In this document: one piece after another, positions 1 through 10,943 of the stretch
How positions within the stretch are numbered: position 1 is the stretch's first letter
Layout of the letters: each line of letters starts with the position of its first letter
Source: Salmo trutta
Lineage: Eukaryota; Chordata; Actinopteri; Salmoniformes; Salmonidae
Length of the DNA stretch: 64,000 nucleotides
Assembly: GCF_901001165.1 (NCBI RefSeq)
Contig: NC_042963.1
Span: 41,625,304-41,689,303 of the forward strand
Reading direction: 5' to 3'
Notes under the pieces: model-generated
What the model was told of the DNA's origin: nothing
Seen by the model: only the letters and a program-made list of their open reading frames with translations
Database searches by the model: none
Translations under genes and position numbers: made by a program

Positions 1-133
1 ACATCACTTTTAGTGTTTCGCCTGTGTCTGCCCCACTGGTGTTTTATGTTGTTTCCTATCAGACATGTACAGATTACAGCATGTTACATGTTCTTAAGAT
101 CCCATAACATCAGACGAGCTGTTTCTGAATATA

Positions 134-1753
134 CAGTTGAAGTCGGAAGTTTACATACACCTTAGCCAAATACATTTAAACTCAGTTTTTCACAATTCCT
201 GACATTTAATCCTAGTAAAAATTCCCTGTCTTAGGTCAGTTAAGATCGCCACTTTATTTTAAGAATGTAAATTGTCAGAATAATAGTAGAGAGAATGATT
301 TATTTCAGCTTTAATTTCATCACATTCATCACATTCATCATTCTCGTGGGTCAGAAGTTTACATAAACTCAATTAGTATTTGGTAGCATTGCCTTTAAAT
401 TGTTTACCTTGGGTCAAACGCTTCGGGTAGCCTTCCATAAGCTTCCCACAATAAGTTGGGTGAATTTTGTCCCATTCCTCCTGAAAGAGCTGGTGTAACT
501 GAGTCAGGTTTGTAGGCCTCCTTGCTCGCACATGCTTTTTCAGTTCTGCCCACAAATTTTCTATGGGATTGAGGTCAGGACTTTGTGATGGCCACTCCAA
601 TACCTTGACTTTGTTGTCCTTAAGGAATTTTGCCACAACTTTGGAAGTATGCTTGGGGTCATTGTCCATTTGGAAGACCCATTTGCAACTAAGCTTTAAC
701 TTCCTGACTTGAGATTTTGCTTCAATATATCCACATCATTTTCCTCCCTCATGATGCCATCTATTTTATGAATTGCACCAGTCCCTCTTGCAGCAAAGCA
801 CCCCCACAACATGATGCTGCCACCCCCATGCTTCACGGTTGGGATGGTGTTCTGCGGCTTGCAAGCATCCCCCTTTTTCCTCCAAACATAACGATGGTCA
901 TTATGGCCAAACAGTTTTATTTTTGTTTCATCAGACCAGAAGACATTTCTCCAAAAAGTACGATCTTTGTCCCCATGTGTAGTTGCAAACCGTAGTCTGG
1001 CTTTTTTTATGGCGGTTTTGGAGCAGTGGCTTCTTCCTTGCCGAGCAGCCTTTCAGGTTATGTCGATATAGGACTCGTTTTACTGTGGATATAGATACTT
1101 TTGTACCTGTTTCCTCCAGCATCTTCACAAGGTCCTTTGCTGTTGTTCTGGGATTGATTTGCACTTTCACACCAAAATACGTTCATCTCTAGGATACAGA
1201 ACGCGTCTCCTTCCTGAGCGGTATGACGGCTGTGTGGTCCCATGGTGTTTATACTTGCGTACTATTGCTTGTACAGATGAACGTGGTACCTTCAGGCGTT
1301 TGGATGAACCAGACTTGTGGAGGTCGACAATTGTTTTCTGAAGTCTTGGCTGATTTCTTTTGATTTTCCCATGATGTCATGCAAAGAGAGTTTGAAGGTA
1401 GGCCTTGAAATACATCCACAGGTACACCTCCAATTGACTCAAATTATGTCAATTAGCCGATCAGAAGCGTCTAAAGCCATGACATAATTTTCTGGAATTT
1501 TCTAAGCTGTTTAAAGGCCAGTCAACTTAATGTATGAAAAATGCTGACCCACTGGAATTGTGACACAGTGAATTATAAGTAATATAATCTGTCTGTAAAC
1601 AATTGTTGGAAAAATTACTTTTGTCATGCACAAAGCAGATGTCCTAACCGACTTGCCAAAACTATAGTTTGTTAACAAGAACTTTGTGGAGTGGTTGGAA
1701 AACAAGTTTTAATGACTCCAACCTAAGGGTATGAAAACTTCTGACTTCAACTG
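134..1753 (-). mobile_element. Tc1/mariner DNA transposon, Sleeping-Beauty-like ends
   Basis: The left end CAGTTGAAGTCGGAAG follows a TA dinucleotide at 132-133, and the right end finishes CTTCAACTG at 1745-1753, so the tips are inverted repeats. Inner direct-repeat-like copies of the tip (GTCAGAAGTTTACATA near 350) show the IR/DR layout of salmonid Tc1 elements related to Sleeping Beauty. The right-hand TA is altered (GATGTA). The transposase lies on the minus strand. Family membership is recognised from the ends and the protein; the copy is inactive. Confidence 0.93.
373..1372 (-). pseudogene. Tc1 transposase, frameshifted
   Basis: This is the coding region of the element at 134-1753, read on the minus strand from an ATG at 1370-1372 (MGKSKEIS...) to a TAA at 373-375. 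It would cut and paste the element by DDE chemistry. The C-terminal 98 residues are open (373-669) and show NDPKHT and WPSQSPDLNPIENLW, which carry the second Asp and the Glu of the D,D34,E triad. A middle block with part of the helix-turn-helix DNA-binding region is open at 931-1170 (TTAKDLVKMLEETG). The frames between the blocks do not match. At about 1000 bp the locus is slightly shorter than the roughly 1020-bp family length, so small deletions broke the frame. No active protein is expected. Confidence 0.9.
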
Positions 1754-1833
1754 GATGTATATACATATTAGGCCTGAAAAGAGGGTCAGTGGTTGTTCTT
1801 TGTATTACTTATGTTGTGTAAGACACATTCAAA

Positions 1834-1950
1834 GTTCAGTTCAGTACAGTACAGTACAGTACAGTACAGTACAGTACAGTACAGTACAGTACAGTACAGT
1901 ACAGTACAGTACAGTACAGTTCAGTTCAGTTCAGTACAGTACAGTACAGT
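1834..1950. repeat. Pentanucleotide microsatellite (CAGTA)n
   Basis: About 23 units of CAGTA lie just downstream of the Tc1 element. Near both ends some units read CAGTT, so the array is compound. It creates repetitive reading frames on the plus strand that are not genes. Confidence 0.97.
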
Positions 1951-2494
1951 ATCAGAGCGTACATTTCTAATAAGACTAGAGCTATATTGAGTTTCACCAT
2001 ATTATGATCAATATTGTGTTACAGTTTTATGAGTGAACAACTCCCATACTACACTGTATACACTATACAAACTAGACTGTCTTGATCCCATCAGAGTGAG
2101 GTCTCCAGCAGCACAGGCCTCTAGTTGACTCAGGGGCTATTTGGACAAGGAAGTTTCACTGTGTTACCATTATAGCTTCATAAACACTTACTGCCCGAGA
2201 ACTTGGGTTTTTTCAAACCTGCTGGGAGAAAAATTGAGCTCCCATGATACATGAATGTTGATCATATGTCCTGAGATGGTGTGAGAGAAGGAGAGGGGAG
2301 CTAGGAGGTGAAGAGCATTGTGCCACAGAGGCTAGAGCTCCCCAGGGTATGCTTTTTAAGACACCTCTTCAGTCTATGTTTTCAAATCCAATAATCATGT
2401 TACCGGGAGTGTGGCGGTTCTACTTCTGTGAATGTAGTTCTATGATGTACCCCACACACAGATAATGGTTTAATATTGATTTTCAGTCTGCTCA

Positions 2495-2972
2495 TATATA
2501 CTGAGTATACCAAACATTAGGAACACCTTTCACCCCGAGTTTTCCCTCAGAACAGCCTCAGTTTGTCAGGCATGAACTCTACAAGGTGTCGAAAGCGTTC
2601 CACAGGGATGCTGGTCCATGTTGACTCCAATGCTTCCCGCAGTTGTGTCAAGTTGGCTGTATATGGTGGACCATTCTTGATACACACGGGAAACTGTTGA
2701 GCGTGAAAAACAAACCGGTGCGCCTGGCACCTACGACCATACGTCGTTCAAAGGCACTTAAATATTTTGTCTGGCCCATTCAGCACACATACACAATCCA
2801 TGTCTCAATTGGCTCAAGGCTTAAAAATCGTTCTTTAACCTGTCTCCTCCCCTTCATCAACACTGATTGAAGTGGATTTAACAAGTGGCATCATTAAGGG
2901 ATCATAGCTTTGACCAGGATTCACCTGGTCAGTCTATGTCATGGAAAAATGTTTTGTCCACTCAGTGTATAT
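2495..2972 (+). mobile_element. Non-autonomous DNA transposon-like repeat with terminal inverted repeats
   Basis: The left end reads ATATACTGAGTATACC followed by AAACATTAGGAACACC. The right end reads GTTTTGTCCACTCAGTGTATAT, roughly the reverse complement of the left. The inside has no coding capacity. The same family occurs rearranged at 43606-44211. The right inverted repeat has lost its inner part. I recognise it as a dispersed fish repeat but cannot name its superfamily. Confidence 0.75.
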
Positions 2973-4339
2973 CGTAGTATAGAAGTGTGGAAGTCCTGTA
3001 ACTTTAGACCCAACAAAGTCAACACTTTCAATGATTTAAAAATATATATTTCCACAGACCACCTTGTGGTTGACACACCTGCTAGATAGATTTTCTGTTG
3101 TGTTTTGGTCATATGTCTCTTTTACCTGCATCCTGTAAGCACAATGGCCACACAGCTTCCAGTAATACAGTCCCACATGTTAAATTGGGCAGTACATCTC
3201 TAGCATGGTGCTCCCAGAGTGAGGCCGTAGATGATAAAGTTATGTCTTACTGACACTCTATGTTCTTTCTGTCTAAGCTTCAGTACTTGTATTCAGCTTA
3301 CTACTAATGATCCATTAGCTTCCGTCCTCCGATCAAGGACAGGCTACATCCTCTGCACAGCACAGTCTAGTGTTTGATCTCTGCCTGATGAAAGTCTTGG
3401 GGATGCTGGCTGCTGAGTCCAAGGTCGAGTCATGCTCATTATTCCACACATCAGGCCACACCAATAAGCAGCACATTGGCTTCGTCTTCTTTATTGTTCA
3501 CAGTTTATTCACTTTCTCATCTAATGGAGGGTGACTTCCATGCACATGTTCCTGTATGATTAGTCTATGTTATTATAGACTCCTTTGTAATTGTTTAATT
3601 TCTGTGCCACCATCTGACAGAAAGGGAAGACAGTGCTTTCTTAAATGTCACAGAGATTATGTATCTGTAAGGAAGAAACCTTTACCTGAGTAGATTTTAA
3701 TGGCTTCTCTTCTGGCAATGGACATCGTCAGGACAGTAATGTCAGTTCACATCAGGAGGCTCCATTCAGCCATCAACATCATTAGGATAAGCCTTGAATG
3801 GTGCAGAGCTAATCAGCACCCCCAACATATCAATGAGGAGGGAGGGTAGTGAGCTGCTAAATTAGGGATATTTATTATATACCTGAAGAGAGAAGAAGAA
3901 GAAGAAGAAGAAAATCCTAAATCCAACGTTAGGGAAGGTGAATAGCACCACCATGAACATTTTACCACAGACATCATCGTAGTCATTTGTTATTGCAGAG
4001 GCACTAAGTTTGTCTGTTAACATGACTTTGTTTTTACAAAAGCATGGGTGTTGGAGTGATCTTTTTCTTCCTATTCGTCAGCACATACAGGTGTGAGCGG
4101 ATGGAAGCCTTGATCCCATTCGCAGTAACCTGTAAAATAAAAGTCCAACTGGTTTATTTTGGTAGGGGGCCAGGAACAGCACCTGTTTTTATCTAGTTGA
4201 AAACATGAGAAATTGATTTGTAGTCTTTCAAAGTGAAATACAGTGGCAGTGTTTCCAAACCAAAATAAGCAAAGAGCTGCCTGAGACTGACAAATCCATG
4301 TCTCTTCAACATTATATTAGACCGAACTTACAAACCAAC
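2973..4339. other. No gene seen
   Basis: About 1.4 kb of AT-rich, apparently single-copy DNA. The only feature is a short (GAA)n tract near 3895-3911. No ORF of note and no exon with convincing splice signals were found. Confidence 0.6.
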
Positions 4340-4341
4340 TA

Positions 4342-5955
4342 CAGTGAGGGGAAAAAAGTATTTGATCCCCTGCTGATTTTGTACGTTTGTCCACTTACAA
4401 AGAAATGATCAGTCTATAATTGTAATGGTAGGTTTATTTGAACAGTGAGAGACAGAATAACAACAAAACAAAAAAATCCTAAAAAAACGCATGTCAAAAA
4501 TGTTATAAAATGATTTGCATTTTAATGAGGGAAATAAGTATTTGACCCCCTCTGCAAAACATGACTTAGTACTTGGTGGCAAAACCCTTGTTGGCAATCA
4601 CAGAGGTCAGACGTTTCTTGTAGTTGGCCACCAGGTTTGCACACATCTCAGGAGGGGTTTTGTCCCACTCCTCTTTGCAGATCTTCTCCAAGTCATTAAG
4701 GTTTCGAGGCTGACGTTTGGCAACTCGAACCTTCAGCTCCCTCCACAGATTTTCAATGGGATTAAGGTCTGGAGACTGGCTAGGCCACTCCAGGACCTTA
4801 ATGTGCTTCTTCTTGAGCCACTCCTTTGTTGCCTTGGCCGTGTGTTTTGGGTCATTGTCATGCTGGAATACCCATCCACGACCCATTTTCAATGCCCTGG
4901 CTGAGGGAAGGATGTTCTCACCCAAGATTTGACAGTACATGGCCCCGTCCATTGTCCCTTCAATGCGGTGAAGTTGTCCGGTCCCCTTAGCAGAAAAATA
5001 CCCCCAAAGCATAATGTTTCCACCTCCATGTTTGACGGTGGAGATGGTGTTCTTGGGGTCATAGGCAGCATTCCTCCTCCTCCAAACACGGCGAGTTGAG
5101 TTGATGCCAAAGAGCTCCATTTTGGTCTCATCTGACCACAACACTTTCACCAGTTGTCCTCTGAATCATTCAGATGTTCATTGGCAAACTTCAGACGGGC
5201 ATGTATATGTATTCTTGAGCAGGGGGACCTTGCGGGCGCTGCAGGATTTCAGTCCTTCACGGCGTAGTGTGTTACCAATTGTTTTCTTGGTGGCTATGGT
5301 CCCAGCTGCCTTGAGATCATTGACAAGATCCTCCCGTGTAGTTCTGGGCTGATTCCTCACCGTTCTCATGATCATTGCAACCCCACGAGGTGAGAGCTTG
5401 CATGGAGCCCCAGGCCGAGGGAGATTGACAGTTCTTTTGTGTTTCTTCCATTTGCGAATAATCGCACCAAATGTTGTCACCTTCTCACCAAGCTGCTTGG
5501 CGATGGTCTTGTAGCCCATTCCAGCCTTGTGTAGGTCTGCAATCTTGTCCCTGACATCCTTGGAGAGCTCTTTGGTCTTGGCCATGGTGGAGAGTTTGGA
5601 ATCTGATTGATTGATTGATTGATTCTGTGGACAGGTGTCTTTTTTTACAGGTAACAAGCTACGGTTAGGAGCACTCCCTTTAAGAGTGTGCTCCTAACCT
5701 CCTAACCCCTGTATAAAAGACACCTGGGAGCCAGAAATCTTTCTGATTGAGAGGGGGTCAAATACTTATTTCCCTCATTAAAATGCAAATCAATTTATAA
5801 CATTTTTGACATACGTTTTTTTGGATATTTTTGTTGTTATTCTGTCTCTCACTGTTCAAATAAACCTACCATTAAAATTATAGACTGATCCTTTCTTTAT
5901 CAGTGGGCAAACATACAAAATCAGCAGTGGATCAAATAAGTTTTTTCCCCCACTG
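4342..5955 (-). mobile_element. Tc1-like DNA transposon
   Basis: The left tip CAGTGAGGGGAAAAAAGTATTTG and the right tip AGTTTTTTCCCCCACTG form imperfect inverted repeats, with TA duplications at 4340-4341 and 5956-5957. Inner copies of GGGTCAAATACTTATTTCCC appear near both ends. It belongs to a different Tc1 subfamily from the element at 134-1753. Transposase is on the minus strand. Confidence 0.94.
4566..5585 (-). pseudogene. Tc1 transposase, one frame break
   Basis: Transposase of the element at 4342-5955. The start is the ATG at 5583-5585 (MAKTKELSKD), just inside a TGATTGATTGATT tract; the stop is TAA at 4566-4568. The span of 1020 bp equals the expected family length. The N-terminal 135 or so residues are open and hold the paired helix-turn-helix region (GMGYKTIAKQLG). 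The last 194 residues are open from 5150 and show the three DDE positions: WSDETK, HDNDPKHT and SPDLNPIENLW. The two blocks are in different frames, with the break between about 5150 and 5200. The copy is otherwise well kept, suggesting recent inactivation. Confidence 0.92.
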
Positions 5956-7974
5956 TACATCCCACTCTTCCAACATGCAGTAGGCCTAGGATACTGTAGC
6001 TCCCAGAGTCATTAAGGGGGTGGTGTTAGGCCTACAGAACCTTTAGTGCCCCTAGTTTAAATGCTGTTAATCTTGACAATTAAATATTCAGTTTGCCAGT
6101 TCATCAGAATAAGGCTCCCTGTCATCCTGGGTCATCACCACAAAGAAAGAAAGAACTCCACACAGAGGTCCCGTCCTCTGCATGTTGACATTAACATTAG
6201 TGATATAATGCACAATAGCCCTGCACATGCGCTGTGCTAGTTAGGTCAAAGCCTGTGAGGAGCCTGTATGTCAGTGTGGGGAGATGTGCGCCAGATGGCT
6301 GCAGATATATGGCTGAATGGTGGCTTTGTAATTTGAACGTGTGGGATGAGAGAGCGGGGACCTTGGAGCTGCACTGCTGTGATCCAGTCAGCCTGGCGGG
6401 CCTGCCACAGGTCTGGGCTCTATGTTAATTGCCCGTTCCACGCAAACGTTCCAGCTTGAGCCTTAGAGGGAAAGGAGGAGGAGAGGAGCCACTGCTGGCA
6501 AGCACTCTAATCCCAATAAAAAAGCATCCTCCATATTTTCACAAGCACTCTGTTGGCTGTTATCTTCGGGGCATCTAATATCTCACTTGTGGCTGTGAGT
6601 GTTTACGTGTTAGTGTGGAACAGTGCTCCTCTCTGACCGATCCACAGGCTCACTCTCAGCCCTCAGAGCCACGGAGTCTTACTTACCTCTGCATTGGAGA
6701 CACACAAGCACACGTGTGAGCATACACACGCTCACAAACACAGACACACAGAAATTCCCCAGTGACATTCTTTTCATTCAGCAATTCATGTAGGGGGCGC
6801 CATTTCACCAGAGGTGGATGGCCTCCAGTCCTGCCCTACACATCACCTTCTATAACCGAGGGTAATGAGAGGAGTGAGCTGAGGATTAATTGGGCTTTCG
6901 CAGGCATCAGGCTGCACTTTATGATGTATGAGGGGAGTATGTACGGCTGAGGCTCAGCCAGCCTGCTACTTCTGAGAGAGCGGCAACACAAATAACAGCC
7001 TTGATGAGATTAAGGGCTTCAAGATGTTCATTTAAGGCAAATAGCAAGACAACCACTCATTGTGACTCCATTGTCACTTTATGTTGCTTTGTCCTTGCCT
7101 CTCTCTCCCTCTCTTTTTCCCTCTCCCTTTCTCTCTCTCTCTCCCTCTCTCTCTCTTTCTCTCTCCCTCTATCTTTTTCATTCACTCACTCACATCAGCA
7201 GCAGGAATGCTGTACCCACACCAACACTGCAATAAACAAACATTCAACGGAAAAGGAAAAAAGGCACATGCATGATATTGTGAAAGATGCACTTGAAGAC
7301 ATCTGCTGGCCTCAACATAGAGGCTTGATGGGAAACAATTCTATCGTATCTAGGTTCCTGGATAATCTTTTTACTGGCAGAGAGGAGCAAGTGGAGAACT
7401 CACAGCGAACATGGGGGAAAATGTGTCCTTCCTTAGAAGATTTCTGGCAGCTGTATGTCTCACACACATTTGTTACCTATTCAAAAAAAAGTTTCCATTT
7501 GGGAAGCCAAAATGTGACAGGGCTTTGGCCCCTTCAATCCCATTGCAAACCCTGAGTTATAACCCTAAACAAATTTTGTCTGAATAGTTAATTTTATACT
7601 TGCGCATGCACACGCATCCCCGGCCCGGCTTGTCCTGGAGGAAGGCCCAGTGTCCTGATTTCTGAGCCACAGCAGCTTTCTAATTTGGCCCCTGGTTTCC
7701 TCCATGTACACAAGTTCAGAATTTTTTTTCCATTCAAAAGGGAAAACAGTCTCATTAAAAAAGCAGCCCTGGAATAACCTATCTGTGTTTTGTTTTTCAT
7801 GTTGTTATCGCAGACAGGGAGTGAAAATGATCTGCGTTTGGAGAGCGTGTCGCAGAGGGTCACAAGCACACACAGCTCTGTGAGTGGCAGGGCCTGCACA
7901 GCAGTAGAGAGCAGGGTCCACAGAGCACCATAGCACTGATAAGACCAGAGGGAAGTGGAGGCCAGCTGATAATT
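5956..7974. other. No gene seen; CT-rich tract
   Basis: About 2 kb without a recognisable gene or element. A C/T-only simple repeat lies near 7097-7172. The long plus-strand frame at 7001-7555 runs through that tract and matches nothing I know, so I do not call it. Confidence 0.6.
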
Positions 7975-8441
7975 TGTCACAGTATCTAACGAAGGTGGCG
8001 CCCCTCCTCGGTCGGGCGGCGCTCGCCGGTCGTCGTCGCCGGCCTATTAGCTGCCACCGATCGTTGTTTCTGTGTCTGTTGGTTTTGTCTGTCGATCCCG
8101 CACCTGTTTTGTGTTTTTCATTAGTGGGGGGTTATTTAATGTGTATTTTCAGTTGGGGTTCTCGTGCGGGATTGTTCGTTTGTTCATGAAGGACAGTTGT
8201 GTTACCTCCGATTTAGGAAGTCATTATATTGCCGGGCTGCGCCCCGCGCACTGTTTGTTTTTTTGTGCGCTTCTTTGATTTCCTTTTTTTTGAGAGAAGT
8301 GTTTTCTCCTGGCGGACTTCGCCACTCGCCCTGTGCCCAACGGCTATTGCGACTGGTATTGCCTATTAAAACTCAGTTGCTCCGGCCCTCTGTCTCCTGC
8401 TCCTGATTTCATATATCCACTGGTCCTAGACGCTCGTGACA
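7975..8441 (+). repeat. 5' LTR of the Gypsy element
   Basis: 467 bp, beginning TGTCACAGTATC and ending CTCGTGACA. It carries a TATA-like TATTTAA at 8133-8139 and a short inverted repeat at its tips (TGTCAC/GTGACA). Confidence 0.98.
8133..8173 (+). promoter_or_regulatory. Likely LTR promoter and self-primer (R start)
   Basis: TATTTAA at 8133-8139 stands about 25-30 bp before GTGCGGGATT at 8164-8173. That 10-mer is the exact reverse complement of AATCCCGCAC at 8443-8452, immediately after the LTR. In Tf1/sushi-type elements the 5' end of the transcript folds back as the primer for minus-strand DNA. If transcription starts near 8163, this copy fits that scheme. The start site is inferred. Confidence 0.65.
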
Positions 8442-8442
8442 G

Positions 8443-8452
8443 AATCCCGCAC
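8443..8452 (+). other. Primer-binding site, self-complementary type
   Basis: AATCCCGCAC lies two bases past the 5' LTR. No TGG follows the LTR, as a tRNA-primed element would have. The segment pairs perfectly over 10 bases with 8164-8173 in the LTR. Confidence 0.65.
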
Positions 8453-8459
8453 CACCAAA

Positions 8460-10943
8460 ATGGAATCAGCAGGAGCAGAAGCGCCGTCCATGGCTGAGCA
8501 GGTGTCTCAACACGCCAGCCTCCTCCACCGCCTAGGCTCGGCCATGGACCAGGTGTTGGCCAGGTTGGAGAATTGGGAGAGAGGTGCTTCCCCAGCTGGA
8601 CCAGCTCCGGTCCCTCACCCTGCGCCCCTACACACACCCCCTGAAGCGGGCGCCGGTGGTATCCGGATTACTCCTCCCCGGGAGTTCGATGGGACGGCCG
8701 CTGGGTGCAAGGGGTTCTTGCTCCAATTGGAACTCTACCTGGCGACCGTCCGCCCCCCCCCCTCCGACGAAGAGAGGGTGAGCGTCCTCGTCTCCTGTCT
8801 CACGGGTCGAGCCCTAGAATGGGCCAATGCGGTCTGGGATGGCCCAGACTCGGCTCGGGGCGACTACCCAGAGTTCACCCGCCGCTTCCGGGCGGTTTTC
8901 GATCATCCCCCGGAGGGCAGGGCGGCGGGTGAGCGGTTATTCCATTTGAGACAGGAGACGAGGAGCGCTCAGGATTTCGCCCTAGAATTCCGGACTCTCG
9001 CCGCTGGATCGGGGTGGAACGAGCGGGCCTTGATAGACCACTATAGGTGTAGCCTTCGCGAGGACGTCCGCCGGGAGCTGGCCTGTAGGGACAACGCCTC
9101 CACCCTCGACCAACTGGTGGACTTGTCCATTAGACTGGACAACCTGCTGGCTTCCCGGGGACGTTCCAGTCGGGGCCTGTTCGTTCCGCCTCCCAGTTCC
9201 CCCGCTCCACAGCCCATGGAGATAGGGGGGGCTGCGTCGAGGAGGACCGGAGGGGGGGGTCTCTCCTGCACCCGATGTGGACGCAGAGGACACACTGTGG
9301 ACCGGTGCTGGAGTGATCCCCCCGGGAGTTCGGAGGGCAGGCAGAGCACTACTTCGAAACCCCAGGTGAGTCCGCACCAGCCACACCCAGAGCCCCCTGT
9401 CGACCACATGTACACCTCGGTTTGTTTTCCAGATTTTTCCCCTCACTTCCAGTATAAGGCACTAGTCGATTCAGGTGCAGCTGGGAGTTTTATGGACCTT
9501 GGGTTAGCTAAGAGGTTAGGGATTCCCCTGGTTCAGCTGGACCACCCCTTCCCCGTGCACGCCTTAGATAGTCGACCGCTAGGGTCAGGCCAGGTAGGGG
9601 AGGTCACAGTGCCACTGGTGATGCAGACGTGGGGGGGTCATGAGGAGCGTATCAGCCTGTTCCTCATTGACTCCCCAGCGTTTCCGGTGGTACTGGGAAT
9701 CCCCTGGCTGGCTACGCACAACCCTCAGATTTCGTGGAGACAGAGGGCTCTGACGGGGTGGTCGAGGGAGTGCTCAGGTAGGTGCATAGGAGTTTCCATC
9801 GGTGCGACTACGGTGGAGAGTCCAGACCAAGTCTCCACCGTGCACATTCCCTCAGAGTATGCCGATTTGGCTATCGCCTTCAGTAAGACGAAGGCGACTC
9901 TATTACCACCCCATCGACGAGGGGATTGTGCGATAAACCTCCAGGCCGACGCGGTTCTTCCTAGGAGTCACGTGTATCCTCTGTCTCAGGAGGAGACAGT
10001 GGCTATGGATACATACGTCACTGAGTCCTTGAGACAGGGATACATTCGGCCCTCTAAATCCCCCGTCTCCTCGAGCTTCTTTTTCGTGAAGAAGAAGGAG
10101 GGAGGTCTGCGCATTGACTATAGAGGTCTAAAAGCTATCACAGTGGGTTTCAGTTACCCACTACCTCTCATTGCTACGGCAGTGGAGTCATTTCACGGGG
10201 CGCGCTTCTTCACGAAGTTAGATCTCAGGAGCGCATATAACCTGGTGCGTATCCGAGATGGAGACGAGTGGAAAACCGCATTTAGTACCACATCGGGCCA
10301 TTATGAGTACCTCGTCATGCCGTATGGGTTAAAGAACGCTCCCGCTGTCTTCCAATCCTTTGTGGACGAGGTCCTTCGGGACATGCTCGGGCAGGGTGTG
10401 GTGGTGTACATCGATGACATCCTGATTTGCTCCGCCACACGCGCCGAGCATGTGTCCCTGGTGCGTAAAGTGCTTGGGCGGCTGCTGGAGCATAACCTAT
10501 ACGTCAAGGCGGAGAAATGTGAGTTCTTCAAAAGAGCCGTCTCATTTCTAGGATATCGCATTTCCACCTCGGGGGTGGAGGTGGAGTGTGACCGCGTGAC
10601 GGCTGTGCGTAATTGGCCAACCCCAGCCACTGTGAAGGAGGTACAGCGGTTCTTGGGGTTCGCTAATTATTATCGGAGGTTTATCCGGGGTTTTGGTCAG
10701 GTGGCGGCTCCCATTACCTCACTGTTGAAGGGGGGGGCCGGTGCGGCTACGATGGTCAGCAGAGGCGGACAGAGCCTTCCTTCGTCTGAAGGCTCTGTTT
10801 ACCAACGCACCTGTCCTGGCGCACGCGGACCCCTCTTTGCCATTCATAGTGGAGGTGGACGCGTCCGAGGCTGGGGTAGGAGCTGTGCTATCGCAGCGCT
10901 CGGGCGTTCCTCCGAAGCTCCGCCCATGTGCCTTCTTTTCTAA
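8460..10943 (+). CDS. Gypsy Gag-Pol polyprotein, first part (Gag, protease, RT)
   Basis: The frame opens at 8436, but the first ATG is 8460-8462 (MESAGAEAPSM). Residues about 60-230 match a Gypsy Gag capsid (FDGTAAGCKGFLLQLELYL, YPEFTRRFRAVFD). A zinc knuckle CTRCGRRGHTVDRC (CX2CX4HX4C) starts at about residue 270. The aspartic protease active site VDSGAAGSF is at about residue 336. Reverse transcriptase follows with LDLRSAYNLVRI, MPYGLKNAPAVFQ and the catalytic VVYIDDIL at about residue 650. The RT domain ends in NYYRRFIRG; the frame then runs into out-of-frame sequence after an 8-G run at 10730-10737, so residues past about 760 are not genuine. The rest of Pol continues one frame over from 10741. 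Confidence 0.95.
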   Translation: MESAGAEAPSMAEQVSQHASLLHRLGSAMDQVLARLENWERGASPAGPAPVPHPAPLHTPPEAGAGGIRITPPREFDGTAAGCKGFLLQLELYLATVRPPPSDEERVSVLVSCLTGRALEWANAVWDGPDSARGDYPEFTRRFRAVFDHPPEGRAAGERLFHLRQETRSAQDFALEFRTLAAGSGWNERALIDHYRCSLREDVRRELACRDNASTLDQLVDLSIRLDNLLASRGRSSRGLFVPPPSSPAPQPMEIGGAASRRTGGGGLSCTRCGRRGHTVDRCWSDPPGSSEGRQSTTSKPQVSPHQPHPEPPVDHMYTSVCFPDFSPHFQYKALVDSGAAGSFMDLGLAKRLGIPLVQLDHPFPVHALDSRPLGSGQVGEVTVPLVMQTWGGHEERISLFLIDSPAFPVVLGIPWLATHNPQISWRQRALTGWSRECSGRCIGVSIGATTVESPDQVSTVHIPSEYADLAIAFSKTKATLLPPHRRGDCAINLQADAVLPRSHVYPLSQEETVAMDTYVTESLRQGYIRPSKSPVSSSFFFVKKKEGGLRIDYRGLKAITVGFSYPLPLIATAVESFHGARFFTKLDLRSAYNLVRIRDGDEWKTAFSTTSGHYEYLVMPYGLKNAPAVFQSFVDEVLRDMLGQGVVVYIDDILICSATRAEHVSLVRKVLGRLLEHNLYVKAEKCEFFKRAVSFLGYRISTSGVEVECDRVTAVRNWPTPATVKEVQRFLGFANYYRRFIRGFGQVAAPITSLLKGGAGAATMVSRGGQSLPSSEGSVYQRTCPGARGPLFAIHSGGGRVRGWGRSCAIAALGRSSEAPPMCLLF

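Noticed and set aside
1834..1970. Overlapping plus-strand ORFs of YSTVQ repeats
   Set aside because: They are the CAGTA microsatellite in different frames.
7001..7555. 184-residue plus-strand ORF
   Set aside because: It runs through a CT-rich simple repeat and shows no domain; a chance frame in low-complexity sequence is more likely.
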